Positions 23,026 through 33,893 of a stretch of 64,000 bases of DNA are shown one piece after another. Location: NCBI GenBank assembly GCA_010093515.1, contig MU001674.1, forward strand, positions 358,246 to 422,245, in the 5' to 3' direction. The position numbers were made by a program, and so were the translations under genes. Below the pieces are notes generated by a model, which searched no databases, was not told the origin of the DNA, and saw only the letters and a list, made by a program, of their open reading frames with translations. The number at the start of each line of letters is the position of its first letter. Within the stretch, counting starts at the first letter, position 1. Source of the stretch: Lineolata rhizophorae (lineage: Eukaryota > Ascomycota > Dothideomycetes > Lineolatales > Lineolataceae).

Positions 23026-23731
23026 CTAGGTCCCTTCTACCTCCTTGCTTTTTGCAGCCAGGAAGTCTGCGAGCCACTTCAGCGGTTTCTCCGGCCTATA
23101 AGTGCGGACGAACTAGTTAGCAATGTAGTAATGCTGCGGAACCCCAATACATCCCAACAATCTAGTCGTCTCGGCGCATGGACAAAATTCACAACTAGGC
23201 GTACTCATTTGCAGCCAAAAGTTTCATGCCTTCCAGCAAGTGCGGCGTCACATTCGTATTGAGGTACACCCGTGTCGGCGACCCGTGCGGCATCGCTTGT
23301 GCTGGAGCCGCCTGCTGTTGCTGTTGCGACGGTGTCGCTCCGGGATGCGGCGATGCTGTGCGCCGCTGCGGCATGGGTGTAGACGCGGTAGCAGGCGCTG
23401 TGTTTGCGGGCACAGTAGTTGGTGTTGCGGTCGCGCTTTGCGGAGTCGGCGTTAATGAGGTAGCAGCTGCGGCTTGCACGGCGGGCGTGTCAACGGTGGA
23501 GAGGGGCTGGAGCCAGGCTTAGATTGCGTCTTAGTCTACTGTTTAGTGCAGAAGTATTTTCAAGGACCAAGAGGCGCGTGTGTCGAGCTCGTAATGCTTT
23601 CGTACCTCGACAGCGATAGTTGCAGTAGGTGGAAAGTCCTTCATTACCACGTCGGCAGCTGAGCCATTGGCAGCTGGAGCCGGCACAGCATTATCTGCGG
23701 GTGGGTTGTTTGGTGTTTGCTCAGCGGACAT
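23026..23731 (-). CDS. SDC1: COMPASS subunit Sdc1 / DPY-30 homologue
   Basis: The protein is 165 aa from exons 23606-23731, 23205-23506 and 23026-23095. The N-terminal two thirds is low complexity (Pro, Ala, Thr, and a QQQQQ run). The C-terminus is a Dpy-30 motif: RVYLNTNVTPHLLEGMKLLA, then, after an intron splitting a Glu codon, NEPEKPLKWLADFLA..EVEGT at the stop. This helical pair forms the dimerisation platform that contacts Bre2/ASH2L within the Set1 H3K4 methyltransferase complex. The start MSAEQTPNN was preferred; an in-frame upstream ATG at 23869 would add an unconserved extension. Confidence 0.93.
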
Positions 23732-24111
23732 GATAATTGTAATGTAAAGATAACTCCAGAGGTCTATGCGCAGATGTTTGCAGATGTTTGCAGAGAGTGA
23801 CGGCGAGTGATGGTGGGGTTGTGGGGATGTGATCTGACTTTGAAGTTCGCGTAGGCATGGCGCATGCATGAGCTCCTTAAAGTGTGTAGTCTAATCATGA
23901 CAATCACCGCATAATATTTTTGAGATCAGTTAAAATACTACCCACAAATTTGAACAAAGTATATGGTAGACTTAAGTACCCACTCCCGCTATACATGCAC
24001 TGTCCTACAACTCGGTTGAGTCAAGTAGAAGTACAAACTCAAATAGTGAACTTCTGTCAATATTCACAACGTACAGCATGTTCCTCATTCCCATCACCCC
24101 TTACATCAATT
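23732..24111. other. Intergenic
   Basis: This is the SDC1 upstream region and 3' flank of the complex I gene. It contains a short tandem repeat of CAGATGTTTG near 23770. Nothing else is seen. Confidence 0.5.
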
Positions 24112-25673
24112 CTACCTATCCACTTCACCGAACACCAGATCCATCGTACCAATGATAGCCACTGCATCAGCCAACATATGACCCCTTGCAATCTGATCAA
24201 AGCACCCAAGATGCGCAAATCCCGGTGCGCGCACCTTACACCGATACGGCCTCTCGCTACCATCACTAACTAGGAAGACTCCCATTTCGCCCTTGGGAGC
24301 TTCAATGGCCGTATACGTCTCGCCAGGAGGGACGCTGTAGCCCTTGCTGAAGAGCAAAAAGTGATGAATGAGTGCTTCCATGTTCTCCTTCATGGCAGCG
24401 CGGGGGGGCGGGGAGATCTTGTAGTCCTCGACCTTGACGGGGCCGGCGGGCATCTTATTTAGGCACTGGTGGATGATACGGAGGGACTGGCGGAACTCTT
24501 CCATACGGCATAAATACCGGTCATAACAGTCACCGTTGACACCGACAGGGACATCAAACTCCACCTCGCCATAAGCGTCATAGGGCTGTGATTTACGGAC
24601 GTCCCACGGCACCCCGGAACCGCGGAGCATGACTCCAGTAAAGCTGTAGTTGAGCGCATCGGCTGCGGAGACAACGCCGATATTCTGCGTTCGGCCTTTC
24701 CAAATACGGTTGTCGGTCAACAGCTCCTCCGTCTCGTCAATACGATCACCGAACTGGGTGGCCCATTGGTAAATATCGTCCAGGAGGCCAATTGGAATGT
24801 CTTGCGAAACGCCTCCAGGACGAACGTACGCAGCGTGCAGGCGAGCGCCGGAAACACGCTCATAGAATTCCTAGTCTAAAGTTAGCTAATCCATGGTTCC
24901 AAGCAACACACCCACTTATTCCGGTTGTAGGAACTCAGACATACCATGAGCTTCTCTCGTTCCTCGAAGCCCCACAAAAAAGGAGTCAAAGCACCAACAT
25001 CCATCGCGTGGGAAAGAACGGACATAAGATGGTTAAGAATACGAGTGATCTCGCCGAACAATGTCCGAATCCATTTAGCCCGAGCCGGAATCTCGACATT
25101 CAACAGCTTCTCGACGGCCAGGGAGAACACTTGCTCGTTCGTCATCATGGACACATAGTCAAACCTGTCGAAGTACGGTAGGGCTTGAAGATATGTCCGA
25201 TACTCGATAAGCTTTTCCGTACCCCTATGCAATAGCCCCACGTGCGGGTCCGCGCGCACGATCTCCTCGCCGTTGATCTCAAGAATCAGACGCAGCACGC
25301 CGTGCGCAGCCGGATGCTGCGGCCCAAAATTGACAGTGTAGTGCCGAATCTTGCGTTGCTTCGGGTCAGTGCCGTCCTCGGGCGCGACGTTCATGTGCTG
25401 CGGGTCCTCCGGATTGACGGGGTGCCCCAATTGGTGGTCGATGTTGAAGAGCCGCAGGTTTCCCACGTCTTTGAACGGGTCGGGTTCTGACGTGGCTTCG
25501 GCGGACGCAGCATAGTGGCGCGGCAGAGAGGTTGATATGCCGCGGGCGGCGTCGGCGGCGATAGGCTGTCGCCGGTTGTTGAAGAAGGCGGGCCGGGGAG
25601 CTCGAGGGACGCTCAGCCAGGCCCGCTGGGCCGCTGCACGCCCGGCGGTCAATCGGACAGCCGTGACGGGCAT
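24112..25673 (-). CDS. nuo-49: NADH:ubiquinone oxidoreductase 49-kDa subunit (NDUFS2/NuoD)
   Basis: The protein is 495 aa from two exons, 24945-25673 and 24112-24870. The first about 50 residues are rich in Arg, Ala and Ser with few acids, a mitochondrial presequence ([13 protein letters not shown]..). The mature part has the 49-kDa hallmarks: [16 protein letters not shown] near the quinone site, [25 protein letters not shown], and the end [14 protein letters not shown]. It lines the quinone-binding cavity of complex I next to the N2 cluster in the inner mitochondrial membrane. It is transcribed divergently from RPC40. Confidence 0.98.
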
Positions 25674-25951
25674 TATTTGGATGACACGACGCCAATTCCA
25701 ACAGCACGTCCCGGGAAAATTGCGAGGGAGGCCGCAATGAGTGGAGAGGGGTGCCGGAAGTAGCTTCGATGATGTTAACGGTCGGACGAGGTCGGTGGCC
25801 AATCCGCTTCGGCAACTAGTAAGCATTCTAAGGCGGTCAGAGGCGGCAGAACATGCTCGACCTGTCGCGTCGCAAATCAATATTTCTGGCTCTGCCGGTA
25901 GCCGGCTATGCGCTTGCATAAACGCAACAACCTCTCTACCTCGCAACCACG
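25674..25951. promoter_or_regulatory. Bidirectional promoter of nuo-49 and RPC40
   Basis: The two start codons are back to back, 278 bp apart, so the 5' UTRs and promoters of both genes must lie here. No TATA box stands out. Confidence 0.6.
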
Positions 25952-27247
25952 ATGCGCGCCATATCAGATGAGGAGTTGGACAGGCGGAAAGTATGTTTAA
26001 CTTGTTTCTAAGTCTCTTCTTAGAGCTGAGTTGACCAAAGGTCGCAGATTGTTGGCGTCAACGCCGAAACTGTAACCGATGTCACGTCCACCGATTTCCC
26101 AGCCCACTGGCCGGGGGAAGACCACTCCTGGAGCATAGATCACTTTAAGAAGGTATGCGCGCTGTTCAGGGTCGAACACGACGCTGGCTAATCGTCGCAG
26201 AATTTCCGAGTCGAGTTCCACACCCACAAACCACTAGACAACTGCTTTTCTTTAATCGGCATCGACGCGAGTATTGCGAACGCATTCCGGCGAATTATGA
26301 TAGCCGAGATCCCTACAGTAGCTATAGAAGAAGTTTTTGTGTTCAACAATACTTCAATAATACAAGACGAAGTCTTGGCGCAGCGATTAGGGTTAATCCC
26401 GCTTCAAGCCAACAAGGACGGCTTGAGATGGCTGAAGTGGTACCACAAGCCTGACCCGGACGCCGATTCCGGAGGCGATATTTCGGATTACAACACACTA
26501 GTCATGAACCTCGACGTCAAGTGCACTTGGCAGGAGAAGGGCATAGAGCGAGCGAGGAAAGGCGAAACGGACCCAAATAAGCTCTACAGGAATGCCAACG
26601 GTAAGCGCCTCGATCTGGCGCTTCAAATGCTTACTCTAGCTAATATGCCATTACCCACAGTCTACGCGCACCAGCTCGTTTTCGAACTTGCGGGGCGACA
26701 GGGCGAATTCTTCAGCGGCTCAGACAATGCCCTCCGGCCCGTCAATCCAGACATACTGATTGCGAAGCTGCGGCCTGGCCAAGGTATCCAGATCCGCATG
26801 CACTGCGTGAAAGGCATCGGTGCCGACCACGCCAAGTTCTCACCAGTGGCCCCGGCCACGTACCGTCTGCTGCCCCACATCGACATTACCCGGCCAATCC
26901 TGGGCGACGACGCCCGCAAGTTCGCGCGGTGCTTCCCGCGCGGAGTCATTGGACTAGAACCTGTGACGAAGGAGGAGGCTGCGCATGAGGGTAGCGGATA
27001 TGAAGGGCATGAAGATGAGATGAAGGCGGTAGTGAAGGACCCTATGAGGGATACAGTATCGAGGGAGTGTCTTAGGCATCCTGAATTTGAGGGCAAGGTC
27101 AAGTTGGGGAGAATTAGGGATCACTTTATTTTCAGTGTAGAGAGCACGGGACAGTGGGACAGTGATGAACTGTTCTTGGAGAGCGTCAGGATTTTAAAGC
27201 AGAAGTGTCAAACTATGAAGCGCAGCTTAGATAACCTTATGAATTAG
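25952..27247 (+). CDS. RPC40: RNA polymerase I and III shared subunit AC40 (RPAC1)
   Basis: The protein is 376 aa from exons 25952-25990, 26048-26152, 26201-26600 and 26661-27247. It begins [13 protein letters not shown]. The alpha-like assembly domain reads [38 protein letters not shown], the equivalent of the bacterial alpha N-terminal dimerisation helix. [27 protein letters not shown] follows, then [10 protein letters not shown] and [13 protein letters not shown]. It pairs with AC19 to nucleate assembly of Pol I and Pol III in the nucleus. Confidence 0.97.
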
Positions 27248-27919
27248 GATAGAGTTTAAGCCGTACTTGGGACCGCCATCCATTTAGTGGTGAACGTGTG
27301 CCAGTTCACTAAACTTGTCGATGCGTTGAAACAGCTTAAAATACTAAGTACGAGTACTAACCAGAAGGCCGCCTGTGTGGATGAAAGCCACTGAACCACC
27401 AGGCTGCACATAACCTCAGTCTCACTGCAGTACTAAATCCATAGCAGCCAGCTTTACATCTGAGGTAAGTCACAAGACTTGTCTTTCTAGTTCAGTCATG
27501 GACTCCAATACGTACTAGTGTAGTAGCGAACAATCCAACTATGGAGCCGACAATCCAGCCTATTCTGGCGTAGCAGGCATGTTGATACGGGTATGTCTTT
27601 CAAGGTTCCTATGCTTTGAACTTCCTGCTTACAGGAGTCAAGACATGCACTATCTAAGCTTGTGCATTCTTTTGTCCTGTTCCCACTGCAATTGAACACG
27701 AAAACTGAGCTACTAAAGATATAACAGACTCGTCGCTGGGCCAAAATGACGGGGTGACAACCGATAGGAAATTCCTGGTATATTGTTAAGTGTGTAAACG
27801 TATGGTTCGATAGAAAGTGCTATCTACATAGCGACATGTGAACAAAATAACACATATTGTACCAACAATAGCAATCTGTATATTAAATAGTTGCTACTAC
27901 ATTAGCATAGATGGCGCTT
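27248..27919. other. Intergenic between convergent genes
   Basis: It contains only short AT-rich ORFs. No gene is supported. Confidence 0.55.
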
Positions 27920-28809
27920 TCAAACAATGTTCTTAGCTAGCCACTCCTCCCACTGTTCCTTCGTCATGCTGCTCGAAATGCTATTCTCGACGACGCCCTA
28001 GATTGCGCGATGAAAGCTGTCAGCAATCCATTTGTCTCTTCACGTCACATCATCCGGCGCCACCTTGGCCATCAAGATTGACGTCACGACTCACATTAAA
28101 TATCACCGTCGGCGTCACATGCACGCCGACCAACCTATTGGCCTTGACCATAACTTTCACATCATCCGTAACCTTGTTCCCAATGTTCAACGCGCCTCCC
28201 TCGCCGGGCTTGCCAGGTACCTCCAGCAGCCCGTACAAGGCGCCCTCATCGACACCGACCTCGCCCGCGACGGCGGCGAGCCGCTTGTACGTGGCGTTGC
28301 GGGTCTCGTGGACGACGCTGACGTCGAAGAAGTCGGTCTGACGGGCGAAGAGGGCGGCGGAGAAGGCGAAGAAGCGGTCGGGCGCAAGGCGCAGGACGGC
28401 GGCGCCGGCCTCGTGCGTGAGCGTCGACGACGGGTGCCAGGGCTGGATCTGCTGGCGGAAGATGATCTGAAGGCGCGAAGCGTAGGTCGATTCGATGGTG
28501 GGGAGCACCTTAGTGTAGACTGTATCGAACATCTTTTTGGAGAACTGCGCGAGGAGTTAGGCCAGCGGCGTCAAGAGGCTAGGTTGTGCACTCTCGTGGA
28601 ACAGATACTACGGCTGGTTGGCGGCTAGATGCCCGTTGCACGTACTGGGCAGACATAGTCAAGGTCTAAGAGAAGGTCAGCTCATCTTCTGGAACATAAA
28701 CTAATTGCAACGAAAACGAGTTTCGCATACAGAGCTCGACAGTGTGAAGCGTCTTGGGAGAGAGCCCAGAGGCGAATTTCTGCCCAACGAATTTCGGAGC
28801 TAAGGCCAT
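27920..28809 (-). CDS. DsbA-like thioredoxin-fold protein with CPxS active-site motif
   Basis: The protein is 208 aa from exons 28731-28809, 28646-28665 (20 nt), 28095-28544 and 27920-27997. It starts MALAPKFVGQKFASGLSPK. LELYLDYVCP joins across an intron to FSKKMFDTVY, giving CPFS where DsbA enzymes have CPxC. The later VGVHVTPTVIFN loop carries the cis-Pro (TP) of thioredoxin folds. The middle segment, including HEAGAAVLRLAPDRFFAFSAALF, resembles the helical insert of DsbA/FrnE-like proteins. It has no signal peptide, so it is probably cytosolic. Monothiol chemistry would suit an isomerase or transferase rather than a disulfide oxidase (inference). Confidence 0.85.
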
Positions 28810-29396
28810 TTTGATGAACTAAAGCATAAAGTCCGACAAGTCTAAGTTTTCAATTGAACTTGGCAAAGAGAGAGCGGGAATTGGAGATCTGGGTAGAACA
28901 GGATGAATGGATGGTGGGGCACGGCGGGGTGTTGATGTTATGACGAGCTAGCCACCCCCGCTGGGTACGCGGGACCGGCGGCACGCAGGCACGTAGGGAA
29001 GGCTGCGGCAAGGGCTGACTGTGCATTAGCTCTTCTTAGGTAAGGACTTCGCCGATGCACTTCGCACTTCGCATGCAAGACGGACGGATCCCTTAAGAGT
29101 TAGGCCGAGTTCAATGACATTGTGAAGCTTTTCGAAAAGGAATCCATCTATTCTTGGCCGTTCCCCTTTGAGGACTATTTTCCACTGCAAACCAGAGATT
29201 AAAACCCGATCGACGCCGCTCCCGCCAGACCCCTTAAACCGGTTGAAAACAATTCTTGAAAGTGTATACGGCGTATAGAAGCATTTGAGCTTGTGGTCGT
29301 TGAACCTGGTGACGGTCGACTCGAACCAGTTTAAGTGCCGTGAAGAGAGGCAACAAGTGCCACGAGTGACAAGCTAGGAGCGTACGCGGACGCCGT
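28810..29396. other. Intergenic
   Basis: This is the upstream region of the DsbA-like gene and 3' flank of the Sm-G gene, with nothing recognisable. Confidence 0.5.
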
Positions 29397-30002
29397 TCAC
29401 CTCCCAGACCTCTGGTCGGTCTCGATGCGCTCAAGTGCCTGTTTACAAGGTCGAGTGTCAGCGATCGAGCCGGTCTTAAGGCGTGACTTCGCAAAATAGC
29501 TTACCTCTAGCATGACGACAGAGTTGCCGCGGATGACCTGCGCAAGGAAAAGCATCAGCACTACCGCAGAGCAGGTCTCTACAGAGGCAGACAACTAACG
29601 TACCACCATGCCCAGCCTAACTTTCTCATTGCTAGGCTTCTCTTCGACCGCCTCGTCGAGCACGATGTTGAGGAAGACCTGCAAGGAGCCTGATTAGCCA
29701 CCATCGATTTATACGCACACGCGGAGGTGTTTGCTGGAAAAAGCGAAGTTTTGGCGGTTGGGAAGCAACGAACATCGTAGCCGCGCAGGACACCGATGAC
29801 TTTCCGCTGGCCGTTCAGCTGAATGAAAAGGCGTTTGTCCAGGTACTAGAATGCGCGAGACGTTAGCGGTACAAGCTCTCAAGATTTCTTCCGGTCGGCA
29901 AGGCGGAATGATAAGCCGCGAACGCGCAGAGGTCGCGCGCGGCCGCGAGGTGGCAGAACGAGGCATGTGCACCTTCTTGAGCTCGGGCTGAGCCTGCGGC
30001 AT
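29397..30002 (-). CDS. SMX2: Small nuclear ribonucleoprotein G (Sm-G)
   Basis: The protein is 83 aa from five exons: 29973-30002, 29774-29845, 29604-29678, 29505-29537 and 29397-29438. It reads MPQAQPELKK, then YLDKRLFIQLNGQRKVIGVLRGYD (Sm1 motif) and VFLNIVLDEAVEE, then VIRGNSVVMLEALERI (Sm2 motif, with the RGN turn that contacts RNA). It is one of the seven Sm ring proteins on U1, U2, U4 and U5 snRNAs. All four introns fall between codons, an unusually dense and uniform arrangement for an 84-codon frame. It is divergent from the NTR2-like gene, which also belongs to the spliceosome. Confidence 0.97.
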
Positions 30003-30335
30003 GATTGCGGGGGCCGTGGGCGGGCAAAGAGGGCTACGGCAGCGATGGCGGAGGAGACGAAGCTTCGATGGCAGTGAAGACGAAGCTACGATGGCGGTGG
30101 TGCGCGCGGCGGCGAGTCAACGCTTGGGGCAGAAATCTCGACGCGCGCTGGTGGGCGGCGCGTGCGGCTCCGCGCCCCGCCAACCTCCCCCTCTCCTCCG
30201 CGCCCCGGTCTCTCTGTTCCTTGCAGCACGCGTCCGACGGCTTCATCGTCGCGCTTTCTCCCTCTCGCTTCTCTGCCAAACAGGCACACTCCAGCCAGCG
30301 CCCTGCCGCATTTGCTGCCCGGTGCTCTGCCCGCA
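30003..30335. promoter_or_regulatory. Bidirectional promoter of Sm-G and NTR2-like genes
   Basis: The start codons are 333 bp apart on opposite strands. The stretch is GC-rich with pyrimidine tracts on the plus strand near 30180-30270. Confidence 0.55.
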
Positions 30336-32262
30336 ATGAAGAAATCATTCACGTCGCGCCGACCGGCGCCGCGGAAGATCGGCCGCGACTCCGACTCAGA
30401 CGACGGAGGCGACGCCAAAGTGAAGGACGCGCAAGGTATGCACGTTTCCTGCACCCAGCCCCATTTCCCATGCATAGAATGCTCCTTCTGCACTTATTAC
30501 GTCTGACGTCCTCGAACACTCTAACCTCCAGACTTGAGCCCAGCTTAACCCGTCTGTTTTCGCAGAGCCCACTGTCAAGCGTCCGCCGCACTCCTCGTCC
30601 AAGTCTAAGCGCACCGGCGGTAGCAATGCTAAACGTCTTTCCTCTACCTTTACCCCCCACGACGATGGCGAAGATACCTCCGAACCTGCCTTCGTACCCA
30701 AGAAGTCCACGCTCAGCCGCATGGCCATGGCGCGCAACGCCGAGCGCAAGTCTCTCGCTGCCGGCGCGACCTCCTCCCAAGACGACCTCCGTATTCGCGC
30801 GGGCGCCGGTTCCGAAACCGACCGGCCTAGCTACAGCAAGGACTACCTGAAGGAGCTGCGCAGCGCCACGCCGACGACGCCAGCCTCGCGCGAGGGGAGC
30901 GCCGGCGCAGACATGGACATGGATATGGACGTCGACATGGACGAGGACGAAGACATGGGTATGGAAATCCCGCGTGAGCAACGCGAACGTAGGCGCAAGG
31001 AGCGCAAGGGCAACGAGCCGCACACGCGCGGCGCGCAGCAGCAGGAATCGCAGCAACAACAGCAAGTCGCCGCCAAACCGCTCGACATCGAGTCCAAGTT
31101 TGGCGCCTCCGCGGCGCTGGCGCCCGCGTCCTCCGCCTTGGCCACCCTCGGCGCCGCATCCATCATCCCTACCGACGCCGAGATCCGCGAGAAGAAGGAG
31201 CGCCGACGCCGTCTCGCCCGCGAACAAGACTTCAACGCCCTTCGTGAGGCTCAGTCGAACACGTCGGGCTCGGACGACAATTCGGACGACGTACCCTCGG
31301 ACCGTGAATTCCTGCCACAACAGCAACGATTCCGTCGCGCGCGCCGCGACGGCGACGGCGACTCTGACGAAGACTACGACGCGCGCGCCTCGGGCAGCGC
31401 AGGCAAGCTCGCCCGGCGCGCCCTCTCCGGGCGCGACCCAACGAAGCAGAAGACGCACAAGTCGGAACGGCTCGTCCGCGAAGACGAGGACCTGGCCGAG
31501 GGCTACGACGACTTCGTCGAGGACGAGGGCGGCCTCGCGCTCGGCAAGCGCGCCAAGCGCGCCGCCCGCGACCGCAAGCGCCGGCAAATGGCCGACATGA
31601 TCGCCGAAGCCGAGGGCAACGACGACGAGGCGGCCGCCGGCGATGGACCTGCCGGCCCGGTGCCCGCGGATGAGGAGCTCGACTCCGAGACCGAGCGTAT
31701 GGCCGCCTACGACGCCGAACAGGCGCGCCGCGCGCTCTATGGCCGCGAGGGCCGCGCCGCCGCGGCGCGCTCCTTGCGCTCCGGGCACGACAACCACCCC
31801 CACCACCATCACCGCGCCGACGACGACCCCACCCGCCGCGCCCCGCAGCACATGACACCCATCCCGCCGCTGGCCGACCAGCGCGACGCGCTGCGCGCCG
31901 CGCTCGAGGCGCTGCGGCTCGAGCGCCAGCACACGGCCGAGGCGCTGCGGCGCGCGCAAGAGGAGAAGGGCGAGCTGGCGGAGCGGGAAAAGTGGATACA
32001 GGGGCAGTTGAGGGAAGCGGGTGAGCGGTGGGATGGGCTGAGGAGGGAGATGGTTGGCGGCGGGGCGGCCGCGGAGAGAGTGGACGGGGACGGTGCTGGG
32101 ACGAACGGGGCGGCGACGCCGGGGCTCGCTGCTGCTGCTGCGGCTGCTGGGTTTGCGGGTGCGAAGCTGGGGACCAGTGGCATGTTGGCAGTTAATAGGG
32201 GGCTTGAAAGTCTGGGGACGACACCACTGGCGGGTTCGGCGGAGAGCAGTGAGGAGGATTGA
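30336..32262 (+). CDS. NTR2: Nineteen complex-related protein 2 (NTR2)-like spliceosome disassembly factor
   Basis: The protein is 598 aa from exons 30336-30435 and 30566-32262. It starts MKKSFTSRRPAPRKIGRDSDSDD. NTR2-domain features in order are FVPKKSTLSRMAMARNAERKS, RPSYSKDYLKELRSATPTTP, IPTDAEIREKKERRRRLA, SERLVREDEDLAEGYDDFVED, and a C-terminal coiled coil (RDALRAALEALRLER to EREKWIQGQL). Between them are acidic Met-Asp repeats (about residues 145-165), a QQQ run and a His run. In yeast Ntr2 works with Ntr1 and Prp43 to release the lariat-intron spliceosome. The high GC content creates a 536-codon open antisense frame which I regard as a shadow. Confidence 0.87.
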
Positions 32263-33893
32263 GATGTGAGGTTAGGATGGCGGCTCCCATACGTATACAC
32301 ACACATTTAGTGTATATTATAATTGTAGTAGTAGGCTCAAGAAATGAAGGGAAGCTATTCTTACGTTTAATGTGCTGTTAATTATGCGGAGTGACGGCGC
32401 CCTCTGCATCTATCATTGCTGTAAAGGTTCGATAGGAGTACATCAGTTTCATGTGCTACTAAAAACTACTGAAGTTCTATACCATAGCCGGATCTTGTAA
32501 GGGGGATCTATATTATCCTACTGCAGCTATGGTTAACTAAAAAGCTCAATATCAATTAGAGCTTAGCATCACCATTTAGTTGTCCATATGAGGGGGGTAG
32601 TTATGCAGAAAAAACTGGGGCTGTTTAGGATGTTTTGCGGTCCGTAGGTTAACTGGTTTGTGTAAACTAGCAAGTTCTTCGTGTATAGTGTAAGAGCTCT
32701 GGTATAAGGGAAGTTCGCGCATAAGGTGTAGAATGGAGTTTATAACAATGGCCTGTGCTACGGCTAGAAGAGCTAAGATATAAGCCGGGTATATTAATGG
32801 TATAATCAGTTGATCAGAGGAAAGCATTTTGTCTTGGACTAGGAGTGCTACGTACACAATGTAGTCGCTTTGATAAGGAAATCGGCTAGCTGTGAGTGGA
32901 AAACTTTAGCAACGAAGTTAGCGGATTGTCAAAGGAAAGTTTATGGAAAAGTGTATATTCATGTAAAAGTATGCACATTTACGGTTAGTATAGCTACGGA
33001 CTTAACAAATTCGTCTTGTCGTATACTAAAATGCTTAATTCTCTATATACAATCCTGAAGCTACAATCATGTTGCGGCGATATGATACGTCTACGTGCTT
33101 GGGTCGTGCCTCGGGCCCATCACAAAACACGAAAGGCATAGAATCCATAGCCTTAGGACTAGCAAGTGATGTGAGCAGGTTAAAGCGCAACAACTGTTTT
33201 GGCTTATGACAACACCGATTACAGTTCCGTGGTGCGAGTTTCTGCATTACAGAAAACCACATAGCAATGATATTAAAAGATGAATTTGATCTGCTAGCGT
33301 ACACATTGAACCTCGTAAAGTAAAGCAACTCGATCTGCCAGTTCGACTACCTAATCTGTGAAGTTGCAGTTCCCGGAGAAGACGTAGGGAGAAGAACTGA
33401 GGCCATCCGCAGTCTGTGAGAGAGAGGGGTGCAAAAAAAAAAAAAAAAAAAAGAAGCAACTAGAAAGCAAGCCAAGCAAAAAGGAAGCAGAGGTATCATT
33501 GCAGAACCCCGCCCACCGACCCCTAGGCATCTGTCCAGCCTGGGAACGTTGTATAAAGTGGCAAGTTTGCAAGGGAAGTGGAGTTGAAAGAAAAAGCAGG
33601 AGAAAAAAAAGTAACAAGGATGAGATTTGCCCAAACCGGCTCCGATCGTGTACCAGCCTCCCATTTGAATACCTCTCAATAAGGTTGCGCCAGGCTACAT
33701 GTGTGTGCTACTGTATTTACCATTATCCATCAACGCCTTGTCGCACCCGAGTCGTCATTCGTCCAGCCGGCGCCAATGAAAGTCTCCGATGAAGACTGGA
33801 ATAAGAACTGGAACATGAATTGGAGAGCGCGGGAAAGAGATCAGAGTATAATGAACAGTAGGGAGAGGGTTCCAAGAAAAGCGGAGTCGAATC
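32263..33893. other. AT-rich intergenic region
   Basis: From about 32300 to 33350 the sequence is clearly more AT-rich than its neighbours. It contains one 93-codon minus-strand ORF (32576-32857, starting MYVALLVQDK) that I do not recognise and do not call as a gene. An uninterrupted run of 20 A lies at 33433-33452. Confidence 0.5.

Noticed and set aside
29301-29330. Possible tRNA T-loop-like sequence (GGTCGACTCGAACC)
   Set aside because: No matching acceptor, D-arm or anticodon stem could be built around it.
30349-31959. 536-codon open frame antisense to the NTR2-like gene
   Set aside because: It lies wholly over a GC-rich coding exon with clear homology on the other strand. Its translation is repetitive Arg/Val/Ala/Leu, as expected from mirrored codon bias.
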